Translations under genes and position numbers: made by a program
NCBI RefSeq assembly: GCF_032854445.1
Contig: NC_088300.1
Location: 38,594,458-38,658,457, forward strand
Reading direction: 5' to 3'
Length of the DNA stretch: 64,000 nucleotides
Source of the DNA: Liolophura sinensis
Lineage: Eukaryota > Mollusca > Polyplacophora > Chitonida > Chitonidae
Notes under the pieces: generated by a model
What the model saw: the letters and a program-made list of their open reading frames with translations, nothing else
The model's database searches: none
What the model was told of the DNA's origin: nothing
Part shown: positions 14,201 through 26,200 of the stretch, piece after piece
Layout of the letters: the number at the start of each line of letters is the position of its first letter
Numbering within the stretch: position 1 is the stretch's first letter

Positions 14201-17128
14201 GAGCAATAATTAAATACAGTGTTATAGGCTGGTCATCTAATGCTTAGACATCTTGGAGCAGATATAATATGGCTGTACAGGGTTTGGTCTCAAGAGAGAA
14301 TTGCTGTGCTTTCTGTTCTCAATTTTTGTGATGAATCCCTTTAACTTGATTAAGGAATCCGCAAATCCAGTTATGAAAGCACAACGTCAGAAAGAAACTT
14401 TATAAATAAAGGTCCAGTTAAACAAGCAATTTCTTGTAAAAAGGCTCCACGGATGTTGGCGTTATTACTGTGTTATGAAAACACACATGCCCGATAAACA
14501 TCCCTGTCACTGGCAGAAATAAACTATGACATATCCCATGAATCTCCTGCAGGCTAATCAAAAGGTTATGATATTCGGCCTGACCAGAGTTTCCAGGAAA
14601 TGGATTGATCGTACTTCGCCTATGATGGTCGAAAGAGAAGAGAGCTTTAGAAGCCCTGTGTCATGACACAGTTGGTTCAATGTGACATTCATCATGAAGA
14701 CTGGAGGCAATGCTGTCTTAGCAAAACAGAGTTATGATGGATGGGACAAGCATATAGATAAACCCATACTCCAGGGATACAATTAGCAGATTACACCCAG
14801 CTTTTCCAGCAAGCTACGATAAGAAAACATGCTGTAGAGATACCAAGGACAGACGCAATCCCTCTAAGAATATACAGGGTGTTTCATTCAGGTGAACCCA
14901 ATTTCAAAGCAGTATATTTCACAATTGCATCATGTTACAATTACAGCAAACATTACACATGGTTTAATGATTTGTTTTGCTAAGAATTTTATTCTTTGCT
15001 CAAGTCACAACTGCCTTGATTCTGTCATCCAGATTAGTTGCTTATTGTGATACATCCCCAATTCATGGGCTATTATATATTATATTATTTATTCATGGGC
15101 AGTTCTTGGTTGTAAAGTTATGGCAATTTTGTATAGATTCATTATCACCCCCTGCACCCACCACCCCAACCCCAGGCCGAAAAAAAACAACACAAACTTG
15201 TAACCTTTTTCAGGCAAATTCAAGACAGATACAACCATTAATGTATTCAGACAAGTAGGATGTACTTTGGCTTGTAGAAAAGTACATTAATGTAGCAAAA
15301 GCGATGTGATTTACAGATGTGCATCCCAAATGCCAAATTTTCCAAAAACAATGATACTAACTTAATCAGGAGAAATCTGCACAGATGACTGTTATTAAAG
15401 TCCATTTGTCATCTAAAGGTGTCTGTACAGGGCAATTTGTGACAACTAGAGCCCTCTGTCAGCCAATAATCTTCCAGGCTACCACTCACATCAAAATTCC
15501 CTTCAGTTTTTGTGTGGCTTGTCAAATAAACTGTTCAGATGATGACAAGTTTATCGTCGCACTTTGCAGTGGGCTTGCCTATGGTCACTGGCCCGACAAG
15601 TCTGTCTATGCAACAGCCTATCACACTCTCTATGTTCTGTGTCTTACAGGCTTCTGAATGCCTTTGATCTGATGGTTTTACGATTTGCTCACAACAGGCA
15701 TAATGATGGTCCTGGCACTACTCTTTCCAGTTTTTCCTGTGCCTATCACAGACCACTTCCCAGACTGTCTTTGTTACTGGGTGTAACAAGCCTAATAAAA
15801 CAGTTATAAAACTCAGATGTGCCCAGCCCCATCACACTTAACCTGTACTATATGTACCCCTATAGTCACATAGTGAGATGTCATACTATAATCAAGGACT
15901 ACACATAACATTTTGGTTATTTGGTTATTACCAGCACACCTCCACAACCTGCTAACAGAAGATGCTATTATATGAGTCAATAGTGAGCTCCCCTAATAGC
16001 TATTTAAAGCAATGCATTTCCCTAGAAATGCTGCCAGCATTTTTTTTTTTATTTCTACACGTTCTTGGATGTCTTAAAATGTATTTTTGCTAAGTAAACA
16101 AATGCTACATATTTACTTAGTTGTATTTATTGTTGAAACATTTGATTACAATTTCACATGATATTATGTTATGTTGACAATAAGTAACCAAAGAATTGTT
16201 ATGCAAACAATTTGGCAACACATGTGATAGTATTTTCAAACAAAGTATCAAAAGTCACAAAAAAAAACGAAACAGTACACTTTTCTCCCAAGCTCATGAA
16301 ATCCAGATCAGATCCCTAAACGCCCCAAAAGAAAACAAAATTATCTGGTTTTTATTTCACAAACTATGCCAGCTGATTTGGCTGAAGCAAAAAAAAAAAA
16401 CCAAAAAAACAATTTGTGGGACAACATGACAGGAGAGGGGTGGGGATAGGATAGAATAGGATTGAATACAAATCCTTCCTGTGACTGTGTCACAGGTTGA
16501 CAGAGTTTATCATAAGCCGGAATGGTGAGGGATACAAAACTGCTTCCAATAACAGAAGATAGCTGACTGGAGTCTCTTTTCATACCTCTTTATCATATGT
16601 ACATCAACATAGCTCAATAAACCAGGCTATGCTGCAGTTTATTTTCCTGCCACTTTTGAGATTTGGTAGGGAGCTGTAGAGAAAACATAATATTAACTGA
16701 GCCTAGACTAACTAGTGTGGGCCATATGGTCATTCCTGCTCGGCTATTACTCTGTTTGTAGGGAAAAACTCCATTCACAGCTTTACAAACATTAGAGTCC
16801 TCAAAAATAACAGAAATCTTTCCAGCAATGTTAAAAAAAATGTGCAGGATTAAGTGTCAGTATAGTGGGGGACTGACTGAGGTAGAGAACATATTTGTAC
16901 ATGTATGCCCTTTAATGCATGTGGAGAGAGTGTCTGGCTACCCATTGTAGGGACACTTGGGAGTGGGAAGTCCAATCCCTGCACAAACACTGAGGTATAG
17001 TTTGAACTCAAAGGACAGGGTAGTCCACCATAGGGTTAGCCACTAATCCCTCCACCTAGTCTAAGTGAATGGGTAAAAATGAAAATTAGTGCTGTCTCCA
17101 CTCATTGTTTTCAACAAATTTTAAACTT
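11263..17128. other. PTK7 downstream intron; one dispersed-element fragment, no gene
   Basis: Mostly AT-rich unique-looking sequence. A 39-base terminus of a dispersed element lies at 13607-13645. Several open frames of 60-120 codons occur but lack family signatures, and their composition resembles the surrounding non-coding DNA. The short pieces at 13805-13870 and 16915-16985 have weak tRNA B-box-like stretches that may be decayed SINE remnants, too diverged to call. Confidence 0.5.
13607..13645 (-). mobile_element. Terminal fragment of a dispersed element (CACTCACTCACTC end)
   Basis: GTTAAGTACGACGTTAAACC followed by CCAAGCACTCACTCACTC is the reverse complement of the left end of the longer element at 33157. 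Only the terminus is present here. This terminus is widespread in molluscan genomes from general knowledge. Confidence 0.7.
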
Positions 17129-17488
17129 GGGAAAGAAAGGGGAAAAAATTAAATCTTGAAGACCTCTTCAAAACAAAATGGCCTCAAATACATCTGTTTG
17201 AACATCCTCTTTCACATTTCGGGAAAAAAAGGGGAAAAATAAAATCTTGAAAACCTCTTCAAAACAAAATGGCCTCAAATACATCTGTTTGAACATCCTC
17301 TTTCACATTTCGGGGAAAAATAAAATCTTGAAAACCTCTTCAAAACAAAATGTCTTCAAATACATCTGTTTGAACATCCTCTTTCACATTTTGGGAAAAA
17401 AAGGGGAAAAAACTTAAATTTTGAAAACCTCTTTAAAACAAAATGGCCTCAAATACATCTGTTTGAACATCCTCTTTCACATTTCGGG
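17129..17488 (+). repeat. About 90-bp tandem repeat, 4 copies
   Basis: Four units, each starting with an A-rich purine tract (GGGAAAAAAAGGGGAAAAA) followed by CCTCTTCAAAACAAAATGGC and CATCTGTTTGAACATCCTC. Length differences are mostly in the purine tract (the third unit lacks most of it). Confidence 0.95.
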
Positions 17489-19490
17489 CTATAACCCCTG
17501 TGTTAGTCCACCATTGAAATGCAGCAGTGGGCAGTAGCACAACAGGGATCAATAGAAAGTAACCAGCGCTGGTCAACGTCTTAAACTGACCGGCCATAGA
17601 GGACAGGCAGTGTTAAGGCAGAGATGATCATTTCCTATCTTTTACTACGTGTGTGTGTGTGTGTGTATATACACTGGCCCATTGAGTTAATTTGATTGCT
17701 AGATTAAGTGTTGGTCTGATTGCCTGGTGCTTACTGCACATAGCTTGGAGAGCTCTCTACATTCCAGCCCCACTGGGGAGCTTTGGTATTCCTCTAAGTG
17801 GCTACTATCCAGTTTGTCCTCTACACTCTAAAATATTCTGTCTGCATAGCACTACATGTATACATGCAGGAAGAAACAGAGACAGAATTACTTGACTATA
17901 ACAACACTGCAATGATGCTTCTCCCGAATTTAATCAGGGTGCTTTGGCATGCATATCTGTAGTTACCAACTGATGCAGGGAAAGTCTTTACAGAATCGGG
18001 AACCTGAAGGCAGACAGGCATTTACTGCTTAAATACCCAAACGGCTTAATTTGTTACAGTGTAGCTTGGTATGAAGAGGCCTACTTCAATATATCAACAT
18101 GTGACCACTTCAAAGCTGGTCATATGTCAAAGATCTGAAGTGTAATCCTTGGTTAATGTATCCCTACACATTAACCCTGATTAATAAAGACATGCTGAGA
18201 TTTACACAAACTCTTTTCATCCTTAATTTAATTCTAATGAATGTGTTAAAAAAGTGGAAGTATATGTATTTCCTTAATATGTGAACTGTATGTATAATGT
18301 AGCTGTACAAAAGGCGTGCAAATCATGGCAATAAGACATGCCTAATGGTAGTACCAGTATCAGTGCATGCTTTACATTTCAAACCACTTTCCAATAGGGT
18401 TTGTTTTTCCTCCAAAAAAAAGCTACATTTTCTGGCACTGGTACGTGTACATGTATTTTACAAAACTGTGTACATTTTTACACAACACTTACCAAAAGCA
18501 CTAAAAGTGGAAAAGAATGAGTTCTTTGAACTTCGAAAGTTCATCATTTGCTTTAGTGGTAAGGGGATAAGCTGCATGTACCAGATGTCATAATGCTTTA
18601 CATGTACCCGTAACCACATGCATGGCGCATACCCAGCAACAATCAGTCCACACATACTTCAGGAAAAAAGGGAACAGTTTGCCTAAAATAAAGACAGTGT
18701 TTCAGGCCTTTAAGTTTTTTTGGGGGGGGGGAGGGGGGTAATTTTCACCTTTGGTTATCTTGCCAGAAACCATTAGCATTATCCTTTGAAAAAGCAGACA
18801 ATTTGGTCGGGTATACACAATGGATTGTATATATATATATGTATGTGAATGTTCTGAAAGCCTTTGTGGAATTGTTGGGGGAGAGAAAGGGCTGTGGGAA
18901 TTTCTATCAGATGGTGTGTGGATAAGCTGTGCCAGAACTCACCACCCTCTGATCAGCACACTACCCCAGGCTCTGAGGTAGCTTGGCTTGGCTAGAGACC
19001 ATGTGCTAGGGTAATTTGCAAAGATAAGACAGTCCTGGGCCAGGGATGAGTTAGACTGTGGGGAGATAGGAACAAAATGAGCCTGTCTCTGATAAACATT
19101 TTCCCAGTTTCCTGTGATAGCTGCTCCAACTCTTGTGTGGTGTGCTCACAAGCCTTGGTAGATGGTTACAACAGAAGTGATGCAAACTAGGGGATAATTT
19201 CACTCAAGAATGAAGAGAGCCATATGTGATGGAAGGCAGTGACACTGAAACTCATACCCAGCCTTAGCTAATACATCCACTGTTATCACTCCAGTTGATA
19301 GATTTACACACAATATCGCCTCAGTGACAAGCATGAAGGGGTCAGTCAAAGCTCTCCATGACCTCTGTCTGAAAAATATCTCACAATTTATCACTTTTTA
19401 CTCTATGTACTTAGCATGCGGCATCTTTGATAAAATCCCCCTCCTCCTCTCCCTCCTTAAAGACCAGACAAGGGCAGGTTACAAACTTGT
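17489..19490. other. Intronic DNA with microsatellites, no gene
   Basis: Contains (GT)9 at 17649-17666, a G-rich tract at 18722-18738 and a short (TA)n near 18829. The GC-richer pieces at 17490-17600 and 18880-19180 are non-repetitive. No exon recognised. Confidence 0.5.
17649..17666 (+). repeat. (GT)9 microsatellite
   Basis: Nine perfect GT dinucleotides followed by TATATAC. A matching (CA)9 tract is at 25537-25554. Confidence 0.95.
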
Positions 19491-20555
19491 GCAGGCAGTT
19501 GGCATCATCACATGAAGACCTGCATGTATATGTCATCACGTATGAGTCTGTATGCTGTAACGCTGACATAAATAAAGGCAGGCTGCGAGTGCAGGCAATT
19601 GACATCATCACATAAAGACCTGTGTGTATATGTCATCACGTATGAGTCTGTATGCTGTAATGCTGACATAAATAAAGGCAGGCTGCGAGTGCAGGCAATT
19701 GACATCATCACATAAAGACCTGTGTGTATATGTCATCACGTATGAGTCTGTATGCTGTAACGCTGACATAAATAAAGGCAGGCTGCGAGTGCAGGCAATT
19801 GACATCATCACATAAAGACCTGTGTGTATATGTCATCACGTATGAGTCTGTATGCTGTAATGCTGACATAAATAAAGGCAGGCTGCGAGTGCAGGCAATT
19901 GACATCATCACATAAAGACCTGTGTGTATATGTCATCACGTATGAGTCTGTATGCTGTAATGCTGACATAAATAAAGGCAGGCTGCGAGTGCAGGCAATT
20001 GACATCATCACATAAAGACCTGTGTATATGTCATCACGTATGAGTCCATATGCTGTAATGCTGACATAAATAAAGGCAGGCTGCGAGAGCAGGCAGTTGA
20101 CATCATCAGGTAAAGACCTGTGTGTATATGTCATCACGTATGAGTCTGTATGCTGTAATGCTGACATAAATAAAGGCAGGCTGCGAGTGCAGGCAATTGA
20201 CATCATCACATAAAGACCTGTGTGTAGATGTCATCACGTATGAGTCTATACCCTGTAATGCTGACATAAATAAAGGCAGGCTGCGAGAGCAGGCAGTTGA
20301 CATCATCACATGAAGACCTGCATGTATATGTCATCACGTATGAGTCTGTATGCTGTAATGCTGACATAAATAAAGGCAGGCTGCGAGTGCAGGCAGTTGA
20401 CTTCATCACATAAAGACCTGTGTATATGTCATCACGTATGAGTCCATATGCTGTAATGCTGACATAAATAAAGGCAGGCTGCGAGTGCAGGCAGTTGACA
20501 TCATCAGGTAAAGACCTGTGTGTATATGTCGTCATGTATGACTTTATAGCCTGTA
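19491..20555 (+). repeat. 100-bp minisatellite, about 10.6 copies
   Basis: Near-identical 100-bp units (two of 98 bp) contain GACATCATCACATAAAGACC, TGTCATCACGTATGAGTCTG and AATAAAGGCAGGCTGCGAG. Every complete unit has an AATAAA hexamer on the plus strand. Since 100 is not a multiple of three, the minus strand shows a staircase of similar overlapping open frames. These are repeat artefacts, not genes. Confidence 0.97.
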
Positions 20556-22942
20556 CAGAATGGTATTTGGCAAAAGGTTAGGACTCAAGCCGTGGGACTT
20601 CCCAGTATTGCTTGTATGGAGTTAGTATTAGGTTCAGCACGGAGTCAGCAGCAAATGTGATCCAGCCCAATGTAATTATAGGTGTAGAGGCACAACGAAG
20701 TGAAAATGTTATTGAAAAAAAGGCCGGGACTACTGACACAGAGGTCCTGAGTTATGTCCTGCCTTAGGGCAGTGCACCCAGACCAAAGAGAGAAAGGCAT
20801 TTCTTCACTCGGGCTTGTCTGTTGTGTTTTCAGTGTACCTTTATGTTCAATGACAACGGGTCAAATGCCTTAAGGTATATGATCAGGGAGTACACAGGGG
20901 TGTCTGCTAAATCAGCCAATGCTGACTATCTGTGTAGGTATATTCACGTAGTACACATAGCCTACCACAAGTAGAATCTGTACACCGATCATGGCCTGCA
21001 CAAGAAGCAGATAGTCAGTATGTCTAACTTGTTCTAATACTTGAAACTTCATTAATTATAAAACACAGGATATCCCTGCTTACACTACAACAAAAACAAC
21101 GAAGGAAGAAATACATTAACAACATTTATCAACTTGAAAAAAAATGAAATAAACTCATACATACATGTGTGTTTTATGTTCAAATATCTTTACATATACC
21201 TCAACAAAAAAACTGAAAAATTTACACCTGTTATTGAAGAAAGCGAATCAGAAGGATTCTTATCTTTGCATTTATAAAATTTCACAAGTTAAATGTATAG
21301 CCATATATTCATATTATACAAGTGATCACCTTCATATGGTACGAATAGCACAGTGTCTTGGTATTTTGCAAAGACAGCACATACATCTTTTTTTGTTTAT
21401 TCAAAATTTCCACACCAAATATCAATTTGTCAAATGATGTGAGAGGGCTGGCAGTGTTGTTGATATTAAGCCGACAGTTTACAGTGTAGGCTTAGTCTAT
21501 GGGGTTATCTTTCCCTGGCCTTGAGAAGCTCCCATGTCTGTCACAACCCTAGCCGGCCAGCTGGGCAAATTTAGTCTCCATCAAGGGAAGAAACAGCAGA
21601 CTTTCCAGGGCTACTTGTCTGCATTAGTAACAAATTCAGAGTTCAAGTTCCACTCAGCACTATCCACATTAAAGAAGTCTGGAACCAATTGCTACAGTAG
21701 AGAGCCTGTGGGAGCCCTGGTTGACCTCTGCACCCCATCCCTCCCTATGCTATTCCCTCCTACCACCCTCTTCCTCATCAGTCAGCACTCTAACTCTTAC
21801 ATACTTACACACTTCCAAAACTTGAGCTTATAATCCCATCGCTCATTATTCAGCTTTCAACTATCCTACTGGGTATCACTAAAAACAAAATGTCACCTTG
21901 TTCCAAAAACTACAAACTGAGGTCTGACCAAGTTTAAGAGTAAAGCTGTCACAACAGAACTTCATACAGTTGAAGTTACAAGCAGATCTTAATATGGAAA
22001 TATATCCAAACACCAACATGGCTTTTCAAAGTTTATCTTGATTAATTAATCGACTGTTTATACCATGACTGTCTATGCAGCCAGGATGAATGTAGGCCTC
22101 CTGAGTAAGGTTGTATTGACCAGGATTAAAGTTGTAAACTTGTCATGGCCAGTGTTGTATTGGCCAAGTTCAAAGTTGTATTGGCCAAGTTGAAAACTAT
22201 ATAACTGCACAGATATTGACCTACACTGTTTCATCTTCTATTAAACAGCTTGACCTTTTTCATAACACCAACATTATGTTGTACACAAACATGAGAGGCT
22301 AGAGGGAAGGAGGATAGAGGATGGGTAAAGCTCGGAGACAGTACACAGTTTGTCCCTCAGCCTATTTCACATTCACACACAGCAGTCAACACAGCCAAGG
22401 GGCCTTGAGCAGTGCACATAGATTATCTAAATCCCTTATATTGATTCAACTTCAGCAAATACAGCCTTTCTTCAAGAGTTTGATTTTATCTGCTGAAGTG
22501 GAGTAAAGATCTTGTCTTTTTGACACAACTCTTGTAGCTGTGTACCCTCCTCACCCCATTTCTCACAGTACAGAGGAGGCAGCATCTCTCTCATTGTCTT
22601 AAAGATAAACAAGTCACCTTTCAGGCCAGTTCAGTTCACATGTTCGTTTCTGACCACAACAGCTGAGCAACTGATTTTTTTCTTTTCTTCTCTTTCTGTT
22701 TTTTTTTTTTTTTATTATTTTGCTGCAAAGCGTCAAAAATAAAACTATCATAACTCACATACGTCTAAAAATGCATGGCAATTTATTTTTAGGTGTACCT
22801 AAGATTTGTATATGTAGTAATTTTTAAAAACAAAAACAATCCAGCTACATAAAATAATATTTATATGCATTTTCGCTTCATTGGCCACCTGGAAAAAGAA
22901 CTGACACTCCAGCATAAGTATTTCAAGAAAATAAATACTTAC
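20556..22942. other. Intronic DNA between minisatellite and PTK7 exon 2
   Basis: Contains a short direct repeat at 22109-22195 and poly-T near 22698. The GC-richer stretch at 21480-21760 is open on the plus strand but shows no domain and lies antisense to PTK7. No further PTK7 exon recognised. Confidence 0.5.
22109..22195 (+). repeat. Short direct repeat (about 22 bp, 3-4 imperfect copies)
   Basis: Repeats of GTTGTATTGGCCAAGTTCAA and diverged versions (GTTGTATTGACCAGGATTAA). Confidence 0.8.
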
Positions 22943-23254
22943 ATTGTATATTTAAAGATGCCTCTTGGCTGACTATAGAATAGGCTGTGGGGACATTGGT
23001 TGTGGCGATACAACGAAACGCCCCTTCGTCCTCACCCCTCAGCACACGTAAAATCCTCAAGTTACTATCCTCCTGAAACCTCCGACTCGTATTTGTCAGG
23101 GGTTTGCCATCGAGCGTCCAATGAAAACGTATATGGGTCCTATCAGAAACGTCACACTGAAGGCGAGTCTCTGTACCTTCCACTACATCCTTGTTTTGGG
23201 GATTTTTACTGAAGAAAAACACTGGTATGTCTTGTCCTTCTGCAGCCAAAAACA
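22943..23254 (-). CDS. PTK7: PTK7 coding exon 2 (Ig domain 1)
   Basis: This 312-bp exon is preceded by a good acceptor (TTTGCTTTCTTTTTACAG) and followed by donor T|GTAAGT. It is phase 1 at both ends, the usual arrangement for one Ig domain per exon. The B-strand Cys (LQC), C-strand Trp (FHW) and F-strand Cys (AFRC) are all present, and NTS (residues 74-76) is an N-glycosylation sequon. The dangling T would complete a TGG (Trp) if the next exon starts GG, which would fit the conserved Trp that follows this domain in vertebrate PTK7. It is the only stretch of the left 31 kb with clear protein-family character. Confidence 0.86.
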
Positions 23255-26200
23255 CTGTAAAAAGAAAGCAAAATCTTGGAAATAATACAACTAAGCCTAC
23301 AACTCAGTCCATGACTATCTTAATACATTTTTTTCAACAGTAAAAAAACTTAAGTTGTGAGAGAAATTTTTTTTCCTTCAAGAAGCAAATGTAAACACAT
23401 ACACATTTAGAATGTTATTCTGTGAAAATGGCCTGAAAAAATGTATGTAAATCAAATATTTATTTTGTCCTTTTCTTCCAGATATGTACATGTACTTGTA
23501 AAATGTTATTCTGAAAAAAAAAAAAACAAAGGTTGTTGAATGTACAACTAAAAATTGTTTTGTACTGCCCATAGATGAAATAATCACTGTAAATTATGGC
23601 CAATGAGCATTCACACTTTACTGAAAATGATGGAAATCTTGTTTCTTAGCATAATAATGTTTTGAGGGTATACATACACAGTATAAAACACCAGTGTAAA
23701 TACTGCAGTGTTACACAATGGGCTAATATTCTGGCCACACAGCCATTCCAAAAATAGCTTAAGTCAATCTGCATTTATTACTGATATCAGATGTGAAAAT
23801 ATTTTTTAGACATTCACATAAGATAACCATCTAATAGAAGTTGTAGTCTTCTATTAGATGTTTTGTTCTGCTTACACCTATTTCAATTTGCATGAACAAA
23901 TTTTTAATTTTAATTACGATTTGTTGTTATATGTTAATAACAGATCAGAACTTTTGTTATAGAAATCGGAATTCTTTTTTACAGTAGCTACAAATTACAA
24001 TGCCATTATATTTTCAAATGGAAGTGTTTTGTTGTTATTGCTAAAAAAAATCAACAGAGGCTGCAGTGTGAAACAGTTTGTGCTATCAGCCACATTTTGT
24101 TTGGGCGGGTAATGAACGCATCTCAGCACCCATATGTCGACAGTTGCCCAGGTTTTGCCTTGGCTTGGACAATAACACGGGCAAAGTTTCCACACACAAA
24201 GCTACTCCGACATGAATATATGCATGAGCCAGTCTAGCAGAAAACATCTTGAACAATAAGTGAATCAAAGGTTAGGCTGGTGGAGTGTGGCCTAAAAAAC
24301 ACGCCCTGACACGGACACTTAGCATTTGATAGATTACACTTCTCTTCAAGCAGATTGCCACTCATTTTTCACCAACGGCAATTTCAACCCCTTTGATAAA
24401 TTAAATGGATGATCATTCTTTGGACCCCTGTGTGCCTGTTTTTTTCGATTTTTTATTTCACTACCAGCATATACTGAGACTGTCACCGGTGAATGTAACC
24501 TTGGACTGCGTGATGAGGGCCAGGTTGGTTTAACAGTGTAAAATGTATTTATTACGGCCATGTTGACCATCCATGTATTAATTAATTAATAACTACATAT
24601 ATCTATGATGTGAACATAGTTTACTAACTAATGAGCACGATTCAATTAAGCAATGCATTGAATTGCATTTTCAAATACTTTTTTTTTCTGCTAATTACAA
24701 CTATTTTTAGACGTGAATATATACACACATGTATATATTTCCTGTATTATTAAAGCCCATCTTACCACAGCCATCTAAATGTTATCACATTACACTAACT
24801 GTCTTTCTACATGGGGATGATATAATTTTCCCTAAGTATTTATTTTGTACCATTCTCTGAGATATGTTCGAATTATTACTTAATATATCTGATTTATCTG
24901 TGGTTAATATTCAACATAAGTCTACTGTAATGGTACCAAACTAAGAAAGAAGTTATCTTTTTTTTCTTCTAATTTATGGCATTGCTAGTATACATGGCAT
25001 GCTTTATGTATTTTTGTATACTGTACAGTTGGGGTTACAGAGATAGCTGGCACAGAGAAAATAGTTCAACTTCCCAAAGTCCTTTTGTCAGGCAATGCAG
25101 TCAGGGATAGCTGGCATGATTCTGCCTTGAATATATATTTTGCAAAGGTTTAAAAAAAACAAACTGAAGCTCATTTGTCATTTTGGGAGAAAAAATTGGT
25201 ATTGAGTTTGAATTGCTGTGCAAACGTATGTCTGTCTCCACATGTGTGGAAGTGATCTTAGAGGCCATTAGCAGGGCATGAAGGATTGGTAAAGACCCAG
25301 CTAGAGCCAGCAGAGACAGCCTTATTGTGAACCTGCACATTTTACACCTGTACTAGCATCCTTCACATAGCTGACCCATGCTAGTTTACAGGCTCACAGC
25401 CTCTAACCTCACACCATTCTGTCATATACCACACAACTCTGCCAGGATCAAATTGTACTGTGTGACAATCAGCTTAACCCATTCTAGTCCGCATAACACA
25501 AACGTATGCATGCACCAATATACATTTTATAACATTCACACACACACACACACAAAAAATTGTTTTTCATAGATATGAATAGGGATACTGTCTAGGTAGA
25601 GAGCATTCTCAAGATAATTGTTAATTTAAAATATAACAACATTTTTAACATCAACAGGGAAATTGTAACAGCTTAAATTTTTGGCAAGTTTCTGCTTGAT
25701 TCAACTGTTTCTTACAAAATACTAGTGTTTGTGGGCTTTTTCCAAACCAGTCAAAAGCTGTGCAATTTAGCAATTATTATACCTGTACACCTATGTTTTC
25801 TTGACCTTGCAATTTCTGAATTTCTGCATGGCTTGTTAAAAAAAAAGACTTGTGTAAGAAAAAGTAGTATACGTCTCAGCAAATGTTTCAGAGATCTCAT
25901 GAGAAATGCAGGGTGAACTTTCATACAAGTGACATACAGCTTAGAAATGCCAAGCACAGCAGATCAAAGCTTTGTGGGCTTTACAAAACTATTTTGTGCT
26001 CTTTTCTGGATGACACAGCTCACGGATTGGGAAGGAGTTAGCGTTTCACACTCCCAGTTTCCGGGGCTTAACGCAAGAACGACAGAAAAGTGAGGAACTA
26101 CAGAGATGCTTGGCGCAGAGCCTTTATTTACCGTCCCTGTAGAGAAAAACAATGATTACAGATCAAAGGAAACCAAAAAAAAAAAAACCCCAAAAAAACA

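Noticed and set aside
13805-16985. tRNA genes or intact SINEs suggested by weak B-box-like stretches
   Set aside because: No A-box partner, no cloverleaf and no tail; at most decayed remnants.
19411-20535. Series of overlapping minus-strand frames of 67-133 codons with the same peptide
   Set aside because: They repeat every 100 bp and arise from the 100-bp minisatellite, which is not a multiple of three; no gene.
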